DNA from: Deinococcus psychrotolerans
GTDB lineage: Bacteria; Deinococcota; Deinococci; Deinococcales; Deinococcaceae
Direction of reading: 5' to 3'
Assembly: GCF_003860465.1 (NCBI RefSeq)
Contig: NZ_CP034187.1
Span: 1-64,000, forward strand
DNA: 64,000 bases
The position numbers and the translations under genes are program-made. Positions 8,614 through 17,312 of the stretch are shown one piece after another (within the stretch, counting starts at the first letter, position 1; every line of letters starts with the position of its first letter). The notes under the pieces were generated by a model. The model did not search any database, was not told the origin of the DNA, and saw only the letters and a list, made by a program, of their open reading frames with translations.

Positions 8614-11133
8614 TTACGAAGGAAAAGCCTTCAGAAACGCGTAAATCACCCTGAGCTTTTTGACGCCTGCGGTATCAAAACGAACTTCAACGTCGGTGCT
8701 TTCGCCGGTATTCTCAATCCCGATAATGACGCCCCGTCCACATTTCGGATGCGAAACCGTCATCCCAACCCGCACTTCTGCTGGACTCAGTGCGCCGCCG
8801 CTCCGCCCCTGAGTGCGGCCCAGCGCGTCCTTCGATCCGGAAGTGAAAGTGGGCACTGGTTTGGGCGTGTGCCGCTCGCTCTGTTCCCGAATCAACTCCG
8901 GCAGGTCAGGGAACAGCAGGAGTGCCGGGTCACCCGCCAGCACCACCTGACCGTGATGGGCGTACCGCTCCAGACTGAGCTGACTGATGGTTTCACGCTG
9001 GCCCTGGAATGGCCCGGCTTGCTCAATGAGCTGACTCAATGCGGCGAAACGCTGCTGGAGACGTGAGCGTTGCTGCTCACCAAACCACAGCTGAATGAAC
9101 TGCTGATGCTGATAAAACTGCAAGGTTTCACTGGTCTCGAACGTTTCACGGGCGCTCAGGGTCGCGGGGTCACGAATCAGCAAACCGTGCAGCCGGGCGT
9201 GGGTGGACACCAGGCGCTCATGCGATACAGCTGTCAGAAAAGGGGTCGGTTCCGAGGAGTCCACGACCAAGTGAAGTTCTCGTTTGGCCCGTGTCAACGC
9301 GACGTAAAATACCCGGCGTTCCTCCTCTGCGGCGGCTTTGTCAGGATTCTCACGGATTTTGTACAAGGACTCTTTGCAGTCTGGGATCAAGACCACTGAG
9401 AATTCCAGTCCTTTGGCTCGGAAGGCGGTCATGATGACGACGCGCGGCACGTCGCCTTCCTCGCGGATCAGTCTGGCCTCATGCCGTGCCTGCTGACTGA
9501 GGTGAGCGATGTACGTCACCAATTCTCCCAAAGAGCGCTGCTGGGCCATTTCCGCCAGCGCCCGCACGCTACCGGTGCGTTCTTCTCCAAACTCTCTGGT
9601 GGGAGCGGAATCGATCAGGTGCTGGGTGTATCCGATCGCCTCCGCGAAGTCCAGCAGTGGCTCCTTGCCTTCACCCATACCCAGGCTGTCGGTCAGGTCG
9701 CTAAGGGCGCTGCTGAGCTTCTTGACTTCTTTGAGTTCGTAGTGGCGCAGACTACTCGACAGGTCACCGAGGACGTCCGGTAGGCGTTGGCCACCTCTCC
9801 ACACGCGTTTGCTGATGTCCTCCACCAGTTGACCTCGCAGGTAACGGTTGGGAACGTTGGCCACCATGCGCAGGTCTTTGAGCAGCGTCAACCTCCGTTC
9901 ACTGTCGATCTCCAGGCCGCGCTGTACATCGAAGTCGGCCAGCGCCAGACGCAGGTAAGCCAGAAGGACACCGACCTCCTGGCGCTGGTAGAAGGGCTGG
10001 CCACCTACGATCAGGTAAGGAACACCTTGTTCGAGAAACACCTGCTCGAGTTCACCTGTCTGGGCGTATGTCCGAATCAGGATGGCGATGTCTGGCGCTG
10101 TCACGCCGTCCGCCAACTTTTCAATGGCCAGGTGCGCCGCCGCGCCAGTGCGGTGCTCGTGGAGAAACACGCCATTGCCCAGTCGAGAGGCTTGCAGACG
10201 TTTGTGCTCACGGACCGTGTTGCAGTTGATCACCTGATCCGCCAGGGCAATCACGCCCATCGGGCAACGGAAATTGGTGGACAGGGTGAATTTCTGGGCG
10301 TTATACCGCTCGGCAAACTCCAGGATGTAACGTGGATTCGCGCCTCGCCACTGATAGATGGTCTGGTCGTCATCGCCAATGGCGGTGTAGCTGCGGCAAG
10401 TCGAGGCGATCAGATCGAGCATTTCGCTCTGAGCAAGATTGACGTCCTGAAACTCATCCACGTGCACATAATCCCACCGGCCCGCCATCGCCTCTTGCAA
10501 TTGAGGAAAGCGGGCCATCAGCAGCCAGGCCTCGACCAGCGAGTCGTCGTAATCAATGGTCCCTTGCTTGCGCCTCAACTCATCGTGTCTGGCATACAGA
10601 TCGGCGTACAGGCCGACGCTTTTATCAGGTGGGGAAATCAGTGCCTTGGCTTGGTCGGGCAAATCGCTGGGAAGATAAGGCAGTTGCAGATTGGCTTTTT
10701 GAACAGAGAGGTACGTGGCAAAATCGTCGTACTTGATGTTGAAATAAGCCGTGCGCTGCGTCTCATCAGCGGCAATCAGTTGCGCCCTGGCCTCATTAAA
10801 AAGTTTGCGTGAGAAGTGCTCCTCGCCGAGGTGGAGTTCGGTCAGCCCGAGCCGTTTGGCCTCCTGTACGACGCGGTAAGCCAGAGCGTGCAGCGTCAGG
10901 GAAGTCACGCCCTGCGTTTCCGGGTGCTTGTTGAGGCGCTCTTCGATGGTTCGGGCGGCTTCTCTGGAAAAGGTGCAGGCCAGGATGCGTTTGGGCTGCA
11001 CACGCGCCTGCCGCACCAGGTAGAGGATGCGTTCGATCATGGTCGTCGTTTTGCCTGATCCGGCCACGGCGAAAACGAGGGTGTGACCCTGGGTGTACTC
11101 GATGATGCGTTGCTGCTCGGAAGTGATCTTCAT
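8614..11133 (-). CDS. uvrD: UvrD/PcrA-type superfamily 1 DNA helicase
   Basis: This 839-residue protein is an ATP-dependent 3'-5' DNA helicase of the UvrD/Rep/PcrA family. It carries Walker A AVAGSGKTT near residue 23, the DEFQDVN Walker B, the family motif GDDDQTIYQWRGA, TNFRCP, and late motifs (MTAFRAKGLEF and FYVALTRAKREL). The C-terminal 50 residues (GMTVSHPKCGRGVIIGI, then VRFD) form the Tudor-like tail seen in PcrA/UvrD that contacts RNA polymerase. The ATG at 11133 has AGGA about 11 nt upstream. It stands alone between a gap and an IS remnant cluster, so it may be a housekeeping-type or island-specific paralogue. It is distinct from the AddA-like and HelD-like helicases elsewhere in the window. 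Confidence 0.88.
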   Translation of the reverse strand: MKITSEQQRIIEYTQGHTLVFAVAGSGKTTTMIERILYLVRQARVQPKRILACTFSREAARTIEERLNKHPETQGVTSLTLHALAYRVVQEAKRLGLTELHLGEEHFSRKLFNEARAQLIAADETQRTAYFNIKYDDFATYLSVQKANLQLPYLPSDLPDQAKALISPPDKSVGLYADLYARHDELRRKQGTIDYDDSLVEAWLLMARFPQLQEAMAGRWDYVHVDEFQDVNLAQSEMLDLIASTCRSYTAIGDDDQTIYQWRGANPRYILEFAERYNAQKFTLSTNFRCPMGVIALADQVINCNTVREHKRLQASRLGNGVFLHEHRTGAAAHLAIEKLADGVTAPDIAILIRTYAQTGELEQVFLEQGVPYLIVGGQPFYQRQEVGVLLAYLRLALADFDVQRGLEIDSERRLTLLKDLRMVANVPNRYLRGQLVEDISKRVWRGGQRLPDVLGDLSSSLRHYELKEVKKLSSALSDLTDSLGMGEGKEPLLDFAEAIGYTQHLIDSAPTREFGEERTGSVRALAEMAQQRSLGELVTYIAHLSQQARHEARLIREEGDVPRVVIMTAFRAKGLEFSVVLIPDCKESLYKIRENPDKAAAEEERRVFYVALTRAKRELHLVVDSSEPTPFLTAVSHERLVSTHARLHGLLIRDPATLSARETFETSETLQFYQHQQFIQLWFGEQQRSRLQQRFAALSQLIEQAGPFQGQRETISQLSLERYAHHGQVVLAGDPALLLFPDLPELIREQSERHTPKPVPTFTSGSKDALGRTQGRSGGALSPAEVRVGMTVSHPKCGRGVIIGIENTGESTDVEVRFDTAGVKKLRVIYAFLKAFPS

Positions 11134-11729
11134 AATCTTGGGCGTCCTTTTGGATCAATGCCGAAATCGGTGAGTGACCCGGCTCAGTGTTTGCTTCTGA
11201 ATTTTTTCTACGCGAATTCTGTTCGTCATCAGGCACGAAGCCCGTCTTGCTTTCCTTGAGCGCTCCAGGTTCCGTTTCGTCGCGCCGCTGAAACCGGGTC
11301 ACGCACTTCATTGGTTACGTCCCGCGCTCTGGGAAAATGTGTCAACCGCACAAAGTGCAGATATGCAGCGCCAAACGCGTCTTACCCACTCCACATTTCG
11401 AACAAGGAGCGTAGATGGCTGGTCGTGAATACGGGTAAACGATGAGAGGTTTTGACGGAGGTGGAGGACACTTGGAAAATTTGTCAACAATGACAGTTGA
11501 TGGCTAACGTAGTGAAAAAATCTACGACTATGAGAAGACGTCTAAAAAGTGGCATACTTTCGGTTTTCGACAGCAGAAAATGCTCTCGGAGATGTTCTCT
11601 AACTCTACAGAGCCATCCGATCTTTCTTGAACGGTCTGTTCTGGATTGACGTTCGCAATGCGGACACCTACACCTAGCTGGTGGCTGTCTTTGCAGTCAG
11701 TATTTGCATCTGCCAAGAACGACCGCCTG
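11134..11729. other. Intergenic region upstream of uvrD-like gene
   Basis: About 600 bases lie between the helicase start and the IS66 remnant. It should contain the helicase promoter; a TTGACA-like hexamer is visible on the minus strand near 11482 but I cannot pair it with a good -10. Short open frames here have no recognisable product. The right edge abuts the point at which the IS66 transposase is cut off. Confidence 0.4.
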
Positions 11730-12455
11730 CTAGTTGTCGCGCAACTGTTGATATTGCTGGTGCAACACGCCTGCCTTGCGAGTCACTCTCAAGGCATCCC
11801 GTGTCAGCGCGCTCTGACTGATGCTCAGCCCCGTGGTCAGTCGCAGCACCTCAGGCACCTTCCGGACGGGGATGCCCAGGTCGTAGTGCAAGCTGTGCGC
11901 CAGGCAGTACACCTCAGCACTGAGCCGGTGGGCACTGGCACCGCGTTGGTCAGCTGCGACCTCTGGATGCGTGGCCCGCACGTCCTGACCGCACACCTCG
12001 CAACGTCCCACCTTCAGGTGGTACTCGGTCACTTGCGGCGGCGCTGCGGGCAGCGCCGTGATGAACGCGAAGTCCGTCTTGAACGCCCGCAGCTCTGCGC
12101 CACACACACAGCAGTTCCGCAACGTGACGTCCACCACCCGGGTGACTTGTTCACGTGTGGGGCGCTGCTTGGAGACAAACGGCCCTTGGCCCGCGTGGCG
12201 GCCCGGCGGTTTGGGATCTGCTTTGGGCTGCTCGCGGCTGTAAGGAGCGACGTACTTCTTGCTTTTGCGTTCCAGCTCGTCGATCCGCTTCTTGAGCCGA
12301 TCATTCTCCGTCCGGAGCGCTTCGTTCTCTGAGCGCAGCTGCTCGTTGTCCTGCCGCAGCTGCTTGTTCTCTCGTTCGAGAGCGTCGACACGAGCGGTAA
12401 GCTTGCCGATGATCTCCAGCAGCTCCACCATCTTCGGGTCGCTCTCTCCAGCCAC
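11730..12455 (-). pseudogene. IS66-family transposase, N-terminal part only
   Basis: The 241-residue frame matches the N-terminal half of IS66-family TnpC. It has a leucine-zipper-like coiled coil (ALERENKQLRQDNEQL), a basic linker KSKKYVAPYSR, a PPGRHAGQG segment, and two CxxC pairs (CCVCG and CEVCG) forming the zinc-binding domain. It stops after about half the normal length, before the DDE catalytic core, so it cannot be an active transposase. It is the largest of three unrelated IS fragments in 1.1 kb, marking an old insertion hot spot between the helicase gene and the large minus-strand defence operon. Confidence 0.82.
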
Positions 12456-12504
12456 GCTTTACCCTAAACCGCTGACCACCCCAGTGCCAGTGCTACCCCG
12501 GTAA

Positions 12505-12624
12505 TCAGATACTCCCCAGGTTCCGGGCAATCTCCGCGCAGCTCTTCTGGCTAGTGATCACTAGACGGACGGCTTCCTCTTTGAACTCGGCAGTGCGTTT
12601 GCTGGCCGTCATGTCAGTCTCCAT
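12505..12624 (-). pseudogene. IS3-family OrfA N-terminal fragment
   Basis: Reading leftward from ATG codons at 12624 or 12612 gives about 35-39 residues beginning MTASKRTAEFKEEAVRLV and ending after ARNLG at a stop. This is the characteristic start of an IS3/IS911-type OrfA (HTH_Tnp_1), cut off in the middle of its helix-turn-helix. There is no OrfB and no terminal repeat visible. It sits directly upstream of the IS66 fragment on the same strand. Confidence 0.65.
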
Positions 12625-12666
12625 TGTCGATCAGACTGAACTCCTCCTTCACAACACCGTAGCAAG

Positions 12667-12858
12667 ATCATCAACACCATAGAAGGCGTTTGGAGTCTGC
12701 TGCGTTCCTGGCTCCGTCCTCACCGAGGCATCTCCCAGCGTTGGTTAACGCTCGATCTTGGTTTCTTCCAGACGATGCACAACATCCGTCAGCGAGGCCA
12801 CGCCCTTCTCGGCCCTCTGCTTTCCCTTCTTCTCTCAGCTCCCCGGAACACCGTATGA
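12667..12858 (+). pseudogene. DDE transposase C-terminal fragment
   Basis: The plus-strand frame reads IINTIEGVWSLLRSWLRPH, then RGISQRW, and ends at a TGA at 12856. The NTxEGxWSLL signature around a catalytic glutamate is typical of the last DDE motif in IS1595/ISXO2-like and related transposases. Only this terminal 60 or so residues remain, and no start is present. The exact IS family is uncertain. Confidence 0.5.
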
Positions 12859-12924
12859 GCCTTGAGAAAAGTCGAGCTTCGTTACCGACGTCCAGTGCAT
12901 CCAACACGCTTACAGCGTCAAGGA

Positions 12925-15654
12925 TCATCCAGGCCTCTCACGCTCAGACCAGCTTTTTCTCAAGACAGCCTGTACATCCAAAGCATTCAGCACTTCGGTA
13001 CAGCCTTCCCAGTGCGAGAGCTTGACCTCCGCATTGCGGATCTCGAAAGCGTGGCGCGTGGGCACTGCGTCAATGACTTGCTGCGCTCGCTTCGCCTGTC
13101 CCAGGGCCTCCTGGATCCATACATCCTCCAGGACGTCAGGAATCTGGCCGAAAAGGGTGCGGATGTCATTCAGGCGCTCAGACAGGCGGGCGTGGACGCG
13201 GTCCTCGACGGAGCCCCGATAGCGCAAGTTCAGGATGTGAACAGCGTCATGGCGCTGTCCGATGCGCTGAATTCGACCTTTGCGCTGCTCGAGGCGGGTC
13301 GGATTCCACGGCAAATCGAGGTTGATCAATCTGGACAGACGCTGCAAATTGAGGCCTTCGCTGGCCGCATCGGTCCCGAGGAGAAGCCGGATTTCGCCGC
13401 TTTGAACAGCGCGTTTGAGTTCATCACGGGAAGTGGGTGTGAACGTGCCCACATGATAGATGCCGGAGGTCGTCGGTCCGGAGTACAGCGCGATTCGCTC
13501 ACCCGGCAGGTGCGCCGTGAGCTGCTCTCCCAACCAGGCCACGCTGTCGCGGTACTGACTGAAGATGATGCAGCCTTCTTCCAGCCAGTTCCAGTCGAGC
13601 AACGCTTCGGTGACCGCCGCCAACTTGGGGTCCCGACTCTGTTCCCGCTCCAGAGCATCGACGAACTGCTCGAGCAAGCTGCGCTCAGGCCCGGTCAGGG
13701 CACGGACAAAACTGGCCTCGCTGCTTTCTGCTTCGTCCTCGTCGTCCTCACCGTTCAGGTCCCCCCAATCGCCAAGGAGCCGTTGGGCGGTGAGCCTCCC
13801 AGCGTGCAGGGTGCTGCCCACCCGGCGCAGCAGCAGCGTTTTCAGAAAGCCCGCACCGCGCATCCGGGCCCCGAGTAACCGTGTGAACTTCTCGGCCAGC
13901 TCATAAGCATCTTGCAGATACCCCGGCAGCCTCAGCGCGTCTTCTTCGCGCTCCCCATGCAGGACCACTTTAATTGGCTGGAGGATCGGCTGGCCGAATT
14001 CATCTTTCTGTTCTTCCAACTGCTTGCGGCTCCGCAGCACAATGCGGCGGATAAATGGGTGATGGTCATGCATCCAGCTGGGGAAGCGCTGAAGGCGGCG
14101 ACGGTCACCGGGGCCCAAGGCCATGCTGTGGATGGCCTGCGGCGGCGCGACGCTCTGCGCCGGGGAAAGGCTGAGACTGCGGCGCAACGCGGCAAAATCC
14201 GGATGCTCCTGGGCGGGCGGCAGGGGGTTACTGAACCACTGCCAGCGTTCCGTGTCGTCGGCGGGCAACTTGATGCGGTTCATCACCAATTCCAGCGCAT
14301 GGGCAGGCCGCTTGCGCCATAAACTTTGCGGCGTACCCAGCACGCTGTCATCCCCCTGCGCGAGAATATTGAGCAGATCCCAGGCCTCAATCGGCCCGAG
14401 CTGGACGGGCGTCGCGGTGGCCAGCAAGACGCTTCGTGAGCGGCTGGCCACATCCAGCATGAAGCGCATCAAATTGTTGGCGTCTGGCGCTTGACTTTCT
14501 TTGCCTTCACCGCTGTTCTTGCGGCGGGCCCGGTGCGCTTCGTCGAGCACCACCAGGTCGTAGTCCTGCGACAGCAGCATCTGGGCGGCTTCAGAGCCGC
14601 GTGAGATTAGACCGCTGGAGACGATACCGATGCGCCGTGGGCAACGCTTGAGCGCATTGCTGACGTTGGCAGGATGAACCGCGCCCGCTTCATCCACCCA
14701 GTTTTCACCGTTCCAGACGGCGCTCGGTACGTCGAGGAGGCCCAGCATCTCGGCCTGCCACTGCCACAGCAGGGTCTTGGGACAGATGATCAGCACCGGC
14801 TTGGTACCGGAGAGGGCAATCAGCTGGGCGCACATGGCCAGCTGCACCGTTTTGCCGAGACCCACCTGATCAGCCAGCACGAAGCGGGCTTTCTGGGTGG
14901 GGCCGTGATGGGCATTCATCACCAGCTCGACGAAGGCCTTCTGATGGGCCCACAAGCCGTTTTCACGGCGGTAGACCGGAGTTTCGATAATGGCGGCGGC
15001 GGGCGTGGGCTGGGCCTGCCAGGTCGGCAGGGAGATGACCGTCCGGTTGGCCAGACGGCCCACATCCTCGATCACCGCGTCGGCCAGCGCCACAGCACGC
15101 GCGTCATTCCATAGAGCGTCGAATTCTTCTTGCACCCATGCCACAGCGTCCGGAGCGGTGTCTTCCCAGACCAGCTCATAATTGTCGCGCCAGGCCCGGC
15201 GCGACTCGTTGGTGCTGCCCATAAAGCAGGTGGCGGGCCTAGTGTCATATCGGATGACCCCGGCCTTGCCGTGAACCAGACCGAACGCCTCGTCGGGCAA
15301 GACCCTGACTTCCAGCTTCCGGGCAATCAGCAGTTTGTAGAGTCGGGCGAGGCGGCCACGTACCACCTGTTCCTGCTCACCGACCAGCAGCGTTTCAGGC
15401 CGCGCCGCGACCCAACTCAGCCGCTGGGCCTGCGCCGCCGCCTTGGCCGTCTGCACATCGGCAGGATCAAGGTCACTGTTACAAATGACGCGCACGGTGC
15501 CGCTGACCGCTTCAAGTTGCTCGGCCATCAGATCGAGCAGACTGGAATTGAAGTAGCCTGCGATGCGGTCGTAGCTTGCCGCGCCCTCTAAGCGAGTGGA
15601 CAGAAAGGCTTTGTCTAAGCGTTCACGGCGCGAGGAGAAGCGTCGGACGGTCAT
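12925..15654 (-). CDS. PLD-domain SNF2-type helicase (anti-phage, DrmD-like)
   Basis: The ATG at 15654 overlaps the preceding stop as ATGA and gives 909 residues; a start five codons earlier (15669) is possible. The N-terminal 200 residues form a phospholipase D-like module with the HGK motif (about residue 127) and GSTNES. A SNF2/RapA-like motor follows, with Walker A DQVGLGKT (about 268), VVLDEAHRAR (about 368), GTDAASEGLNL, and the C-terminal motif RKGRIQRIGQR (about 808). Proteins of this PLD-SNF2 layout are known partners of DUF1156/DUF499/DUF3780 anti-phage clusters and resemble DISARM DrmD plus DrmC in one chain. It is the last gene of the long minus-strand operon, so it probably remodels or cleaves DNA that lacks the DUF1156 modification. 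Confidence 0.83.
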   Translation of the reverse strand: MTVRRFSSRRERLDKAFLSTRLEGAASYDRIAGYFNSSLLDLMAEQLEAVSGTVRVICNSDLDPADVQTAKAAAQAQRLSWVAARPETLLVGEQEQVVRGRLARLYKLLIARKLEVRVLPDEAFGLVHGKAGVIRYDTRPATCFMGSTNESRRAWRDNYELVWEDTAPDAVAWVQEEFDALWNDARAVALADAVIEDVGRLANRTVISLPTWQAQPTPAAAIIETPVYRRENGLWAHQKAFVELVMNAHHGPTQKARFVLADQVGLGKTVQLAMCAQLIALSGTKPVLIICPKTLLWQWQAEMLGLLDVPSAVWNGENWVDEAGAVHPANVSNALKRCPRRIGIVSSGLISRGSEAAQMLLSQDYDLVVLDEAHRARRKNSGEGKESQAPDANNLMRFMLDVASRSRSVLLATATPVQLGPIEAWDLLNILAQGDDSVLGTPQSLWRKRPAHALELVMNRIKLPADDTERWQWFSNPLPPAQEHPDFAALRRSLSLSPAQSVAPPQAIHSMALGPGDRRRLQRFPSWMHDHHPFIRRIVLRSRKQLEEQKDEFGQPILQPIKVVLHGEREEDALRLPGYLQDAYELAEKFTRLLGARMRGAGFLKTLLLRRVGSTLHAGRLTAQRLLGDWGDLNGEDDEDEAESSEASFVRALTGPERSLLEQFVDALEREQSRDPKLAAVTEALLDWNWLEEGCIIFSQYRDSVAWLGEQLTAHLPGERIALYSGPTTSGIYHVGTFTPTSRDELKRAVQSGEIRLLLGTDAASEGLNLQRLSRLINLDLPWNPTRLEQRKGRIQRIGQRHDAVHILNLRYRGSVEDRVHARLSERLNDIRTLFGQIPDVLEDVWIQEALGQAKRAQQVIDAVPTRHAFEIRNAEVKLSHWEGCTEVLNALDVQAVLRKSWSERERPG

Positions 15655-17312
15655 AGTCCCGCACCACAATCACAACAGTGCCTTGCTCCAGCCTTTTTGG
15701 GATCTCTTGCATATACTTCACCAGTACCTAGCCAATACTTATTGTCAGCGTCTATGTTCTCCAAGGTGGGAAAGGATTTGACGATCAGAACATGATCTTG
15801 GCACGAGCTACATCGATTCAAAACAATGCCAGCACCGCATTCAAGATTAGCGCAAATCCAGCCGAATCTTCCTCGCGATGGTTTCCAATCGTGACGCCCC
15901 GAAAAGTCAATGGTTTTATATCCATTCAAGGGTGTGACGCTCTGCCGATGCGAGTGCCCACACTGAAAACAAATCCAGAAGATACCGTGTCTCACTAGCC
16001 AAGCCGTTAGAATACGTTTTAGAGCAAAATCATCTTGAGTTTTCAAACATTCAATACCATGCTTGAAAGGAAAATCCTGTTCCTGGAGTTGCTCACTACC
16101 CTGACTTCTTTTGGCGGGCCAAGCTCTCAAAGTAGAAGGATGTAGCAAAAAGCCAGTTCCATCACTTGGAGCAGCATAACGACGGGCTGATTCTTGAAGA
16201 TCGTGCGCTGCCTCGGAAAATACTACATACCTCTTACACTTGGCATCAAGAAATAAGGGAAATACGGAGCCCTCAATGCTCAGCAAATCCAATTTTAGGT
16301 CAGGGCGGTCATCGTCTTCTTGCCATTGTACTGAGAGGCGGATACTGAGATCAGGTCGAGCATAAACCAACTGTGCGCCGGTGCGTAAACCATAACGCGG
16401 CCCGCCAGAACTTTCCAGCGCCGCAAACCCATCTTTTAAATCTGGCGTGAAACCCAAGCGTTCGAGCAATTCACAGACCTTTGCGATCATCCAAAATTCG
16501 TAAATTTCCCAAGGGCGTCGCTGTCCCAAATTAACAATCTGTTGTCGCCGCTCAGGCGAGGCTCCTTTTTTGATCAACTCACTTAATCGATCTTCTAAAT
16601 CAGCAACGCTTCGGTAACGCTCATCAAAATTTGTGCGATTGTTTTCCCGCGTAGGTGTGCTGATAAATTGCCACCAAACCTCAGGAAGGTCAAAGCAGAG
16701 CAAGCTTTGAAGCGATTCAAGTTCTCTGATCGCTCTGTTCTCCAGATTCTTGAAGAGACGCCGACGAGGTGGGCTTCCTTGCTTTTCCGCTTCTTCAGCC
16801 CGCGAAGCATACTCACTCACCTCTCTTTTTAAGTTCAGAGAAAGTTGTTGACGTACATCTTCGTAAGCCCGCAAAACCATCACTAAATGCGCGTTTTCAG
16901 CAGTGTCCAGAGAAGTTCGCTCAACATCCGCCCAAAGCGTCTCGCCAGAAACAAACCATTTGCCATCTTGACGCTGGATACGCCTATCCTGAACATTACG
17001 GATAAGTGCGGCAGGTCCCAAGCGGAAGTGACTACTAAGATGGATTTCCTGAAGCTCAGTAGTTAGGGACTCTGCGGGTTGTTGCAAAATCTCTCGTACC
17101 CGCTCCTCCAGTGCCGTCCATTGCTGAGTAAAGCGGGCAATGTCAGCGCGAATTTCCTGCACATGCTCGGGCAGATTGCTGTTCTCCGTTTCACGGTGGC
17201 TGAGACGGAATTCCTGAGAGCCCAAGAACTCCACCATCTGATCAATTTGATCAATCTTTCTATCCGAGAGCGCAACCCGCGCCCAGTTCAGTTTTTGGGC
17301 GTCTGTGGCCAT
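15651..17312 (-). CDS. PD-(D/E)XK nuclease with C-terminal zinc knuckles (McrC-like partner)
   Basis: The 553-residue product overlaps the upstream McrB-like gene by 25 bp and the downstream helicase by ATGA, so the three are coupled. The N-terminal half is mostly helical. Residues about 340-365 contain DRPDLKLDLL and, 12-15 residues later, LFLDAKCKRY, which fits the D...DxK core of a PD-(D/E)XK nuclease. The last 110 residues hold four cysteine pairs (CFQCG, a CANLEC pair, CSSCQ, CCDCG), suggesting two zinc-binding knuckles for nucleic-acid contact. Position after an McrB-like GTPase/ATPase implies an McrC-type effector role. It is not a standard McrC in sequence. The gene is noticeably more AT-rich than its neighbours. 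Confidence 0.6.
   Translation of the reverse strand: MATDAQKLNWARVALSDRKIDQIDQMVEFLGSQEFRLSHRETENSNLPEHVQEIRADIARFTQQWTALEERVREILQQPAESLTTELQEIHLSSHFRLGPAALIRNVQDRRIQRQDGKWFVSGETLWADVERTSLDTAENAHLVMVLRAYEDVRQQLSLNLKREVSEYASRAEEAEKQGSPPRRRLFKNLENRAIRELESLQSLLCFDLPEVWWQFISTPTRENNRTNFDERYRSVADLEDRLSELIKKGASPERRQQIVNLGQRRPWEIYEFWMIAKVCELLERLGFTPDLKDGFAALESSGGPRYGLRTGAQLVYARPDLSIRLSVQWQEDDDRPDLKLDLLSIEGSVFPLFLDAKCKRYVVFSEAAHDLQESARRYAAPSDGTGFLLHPSTLRAWPAKRSQGSEQLQEQDFPFKHGIECLKTQDDFALKRILTAWLVRHGIFWICFQCGHSHRQSVTPLNGYKTIDFSGRHDWKPSRGRFGWICANLECGAGIVLNRCSSCQDHVLIVKSFPTLENIDADNKYWLGTGEVYARDPKKAGARHCCDCGAGL

Noticed and set aside
9787..10812. Long plus-strand open frame (341 codons)
   Set aside because: It is the antisense shadow of the UvrD-like gene, whose helicase motifs are all on the minus strand.
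11134..11729. tRNA or ncRNA gene in the gap upstream of the helicase
   Set aside because: No cloverleaf, CCA end or stable long hairpin was visible by eye.
12862..13878. Plus-strand frame of 338 codons
   Set aside because: It is antisense to the SNF2 helicase C-terminus and lacks any domain.
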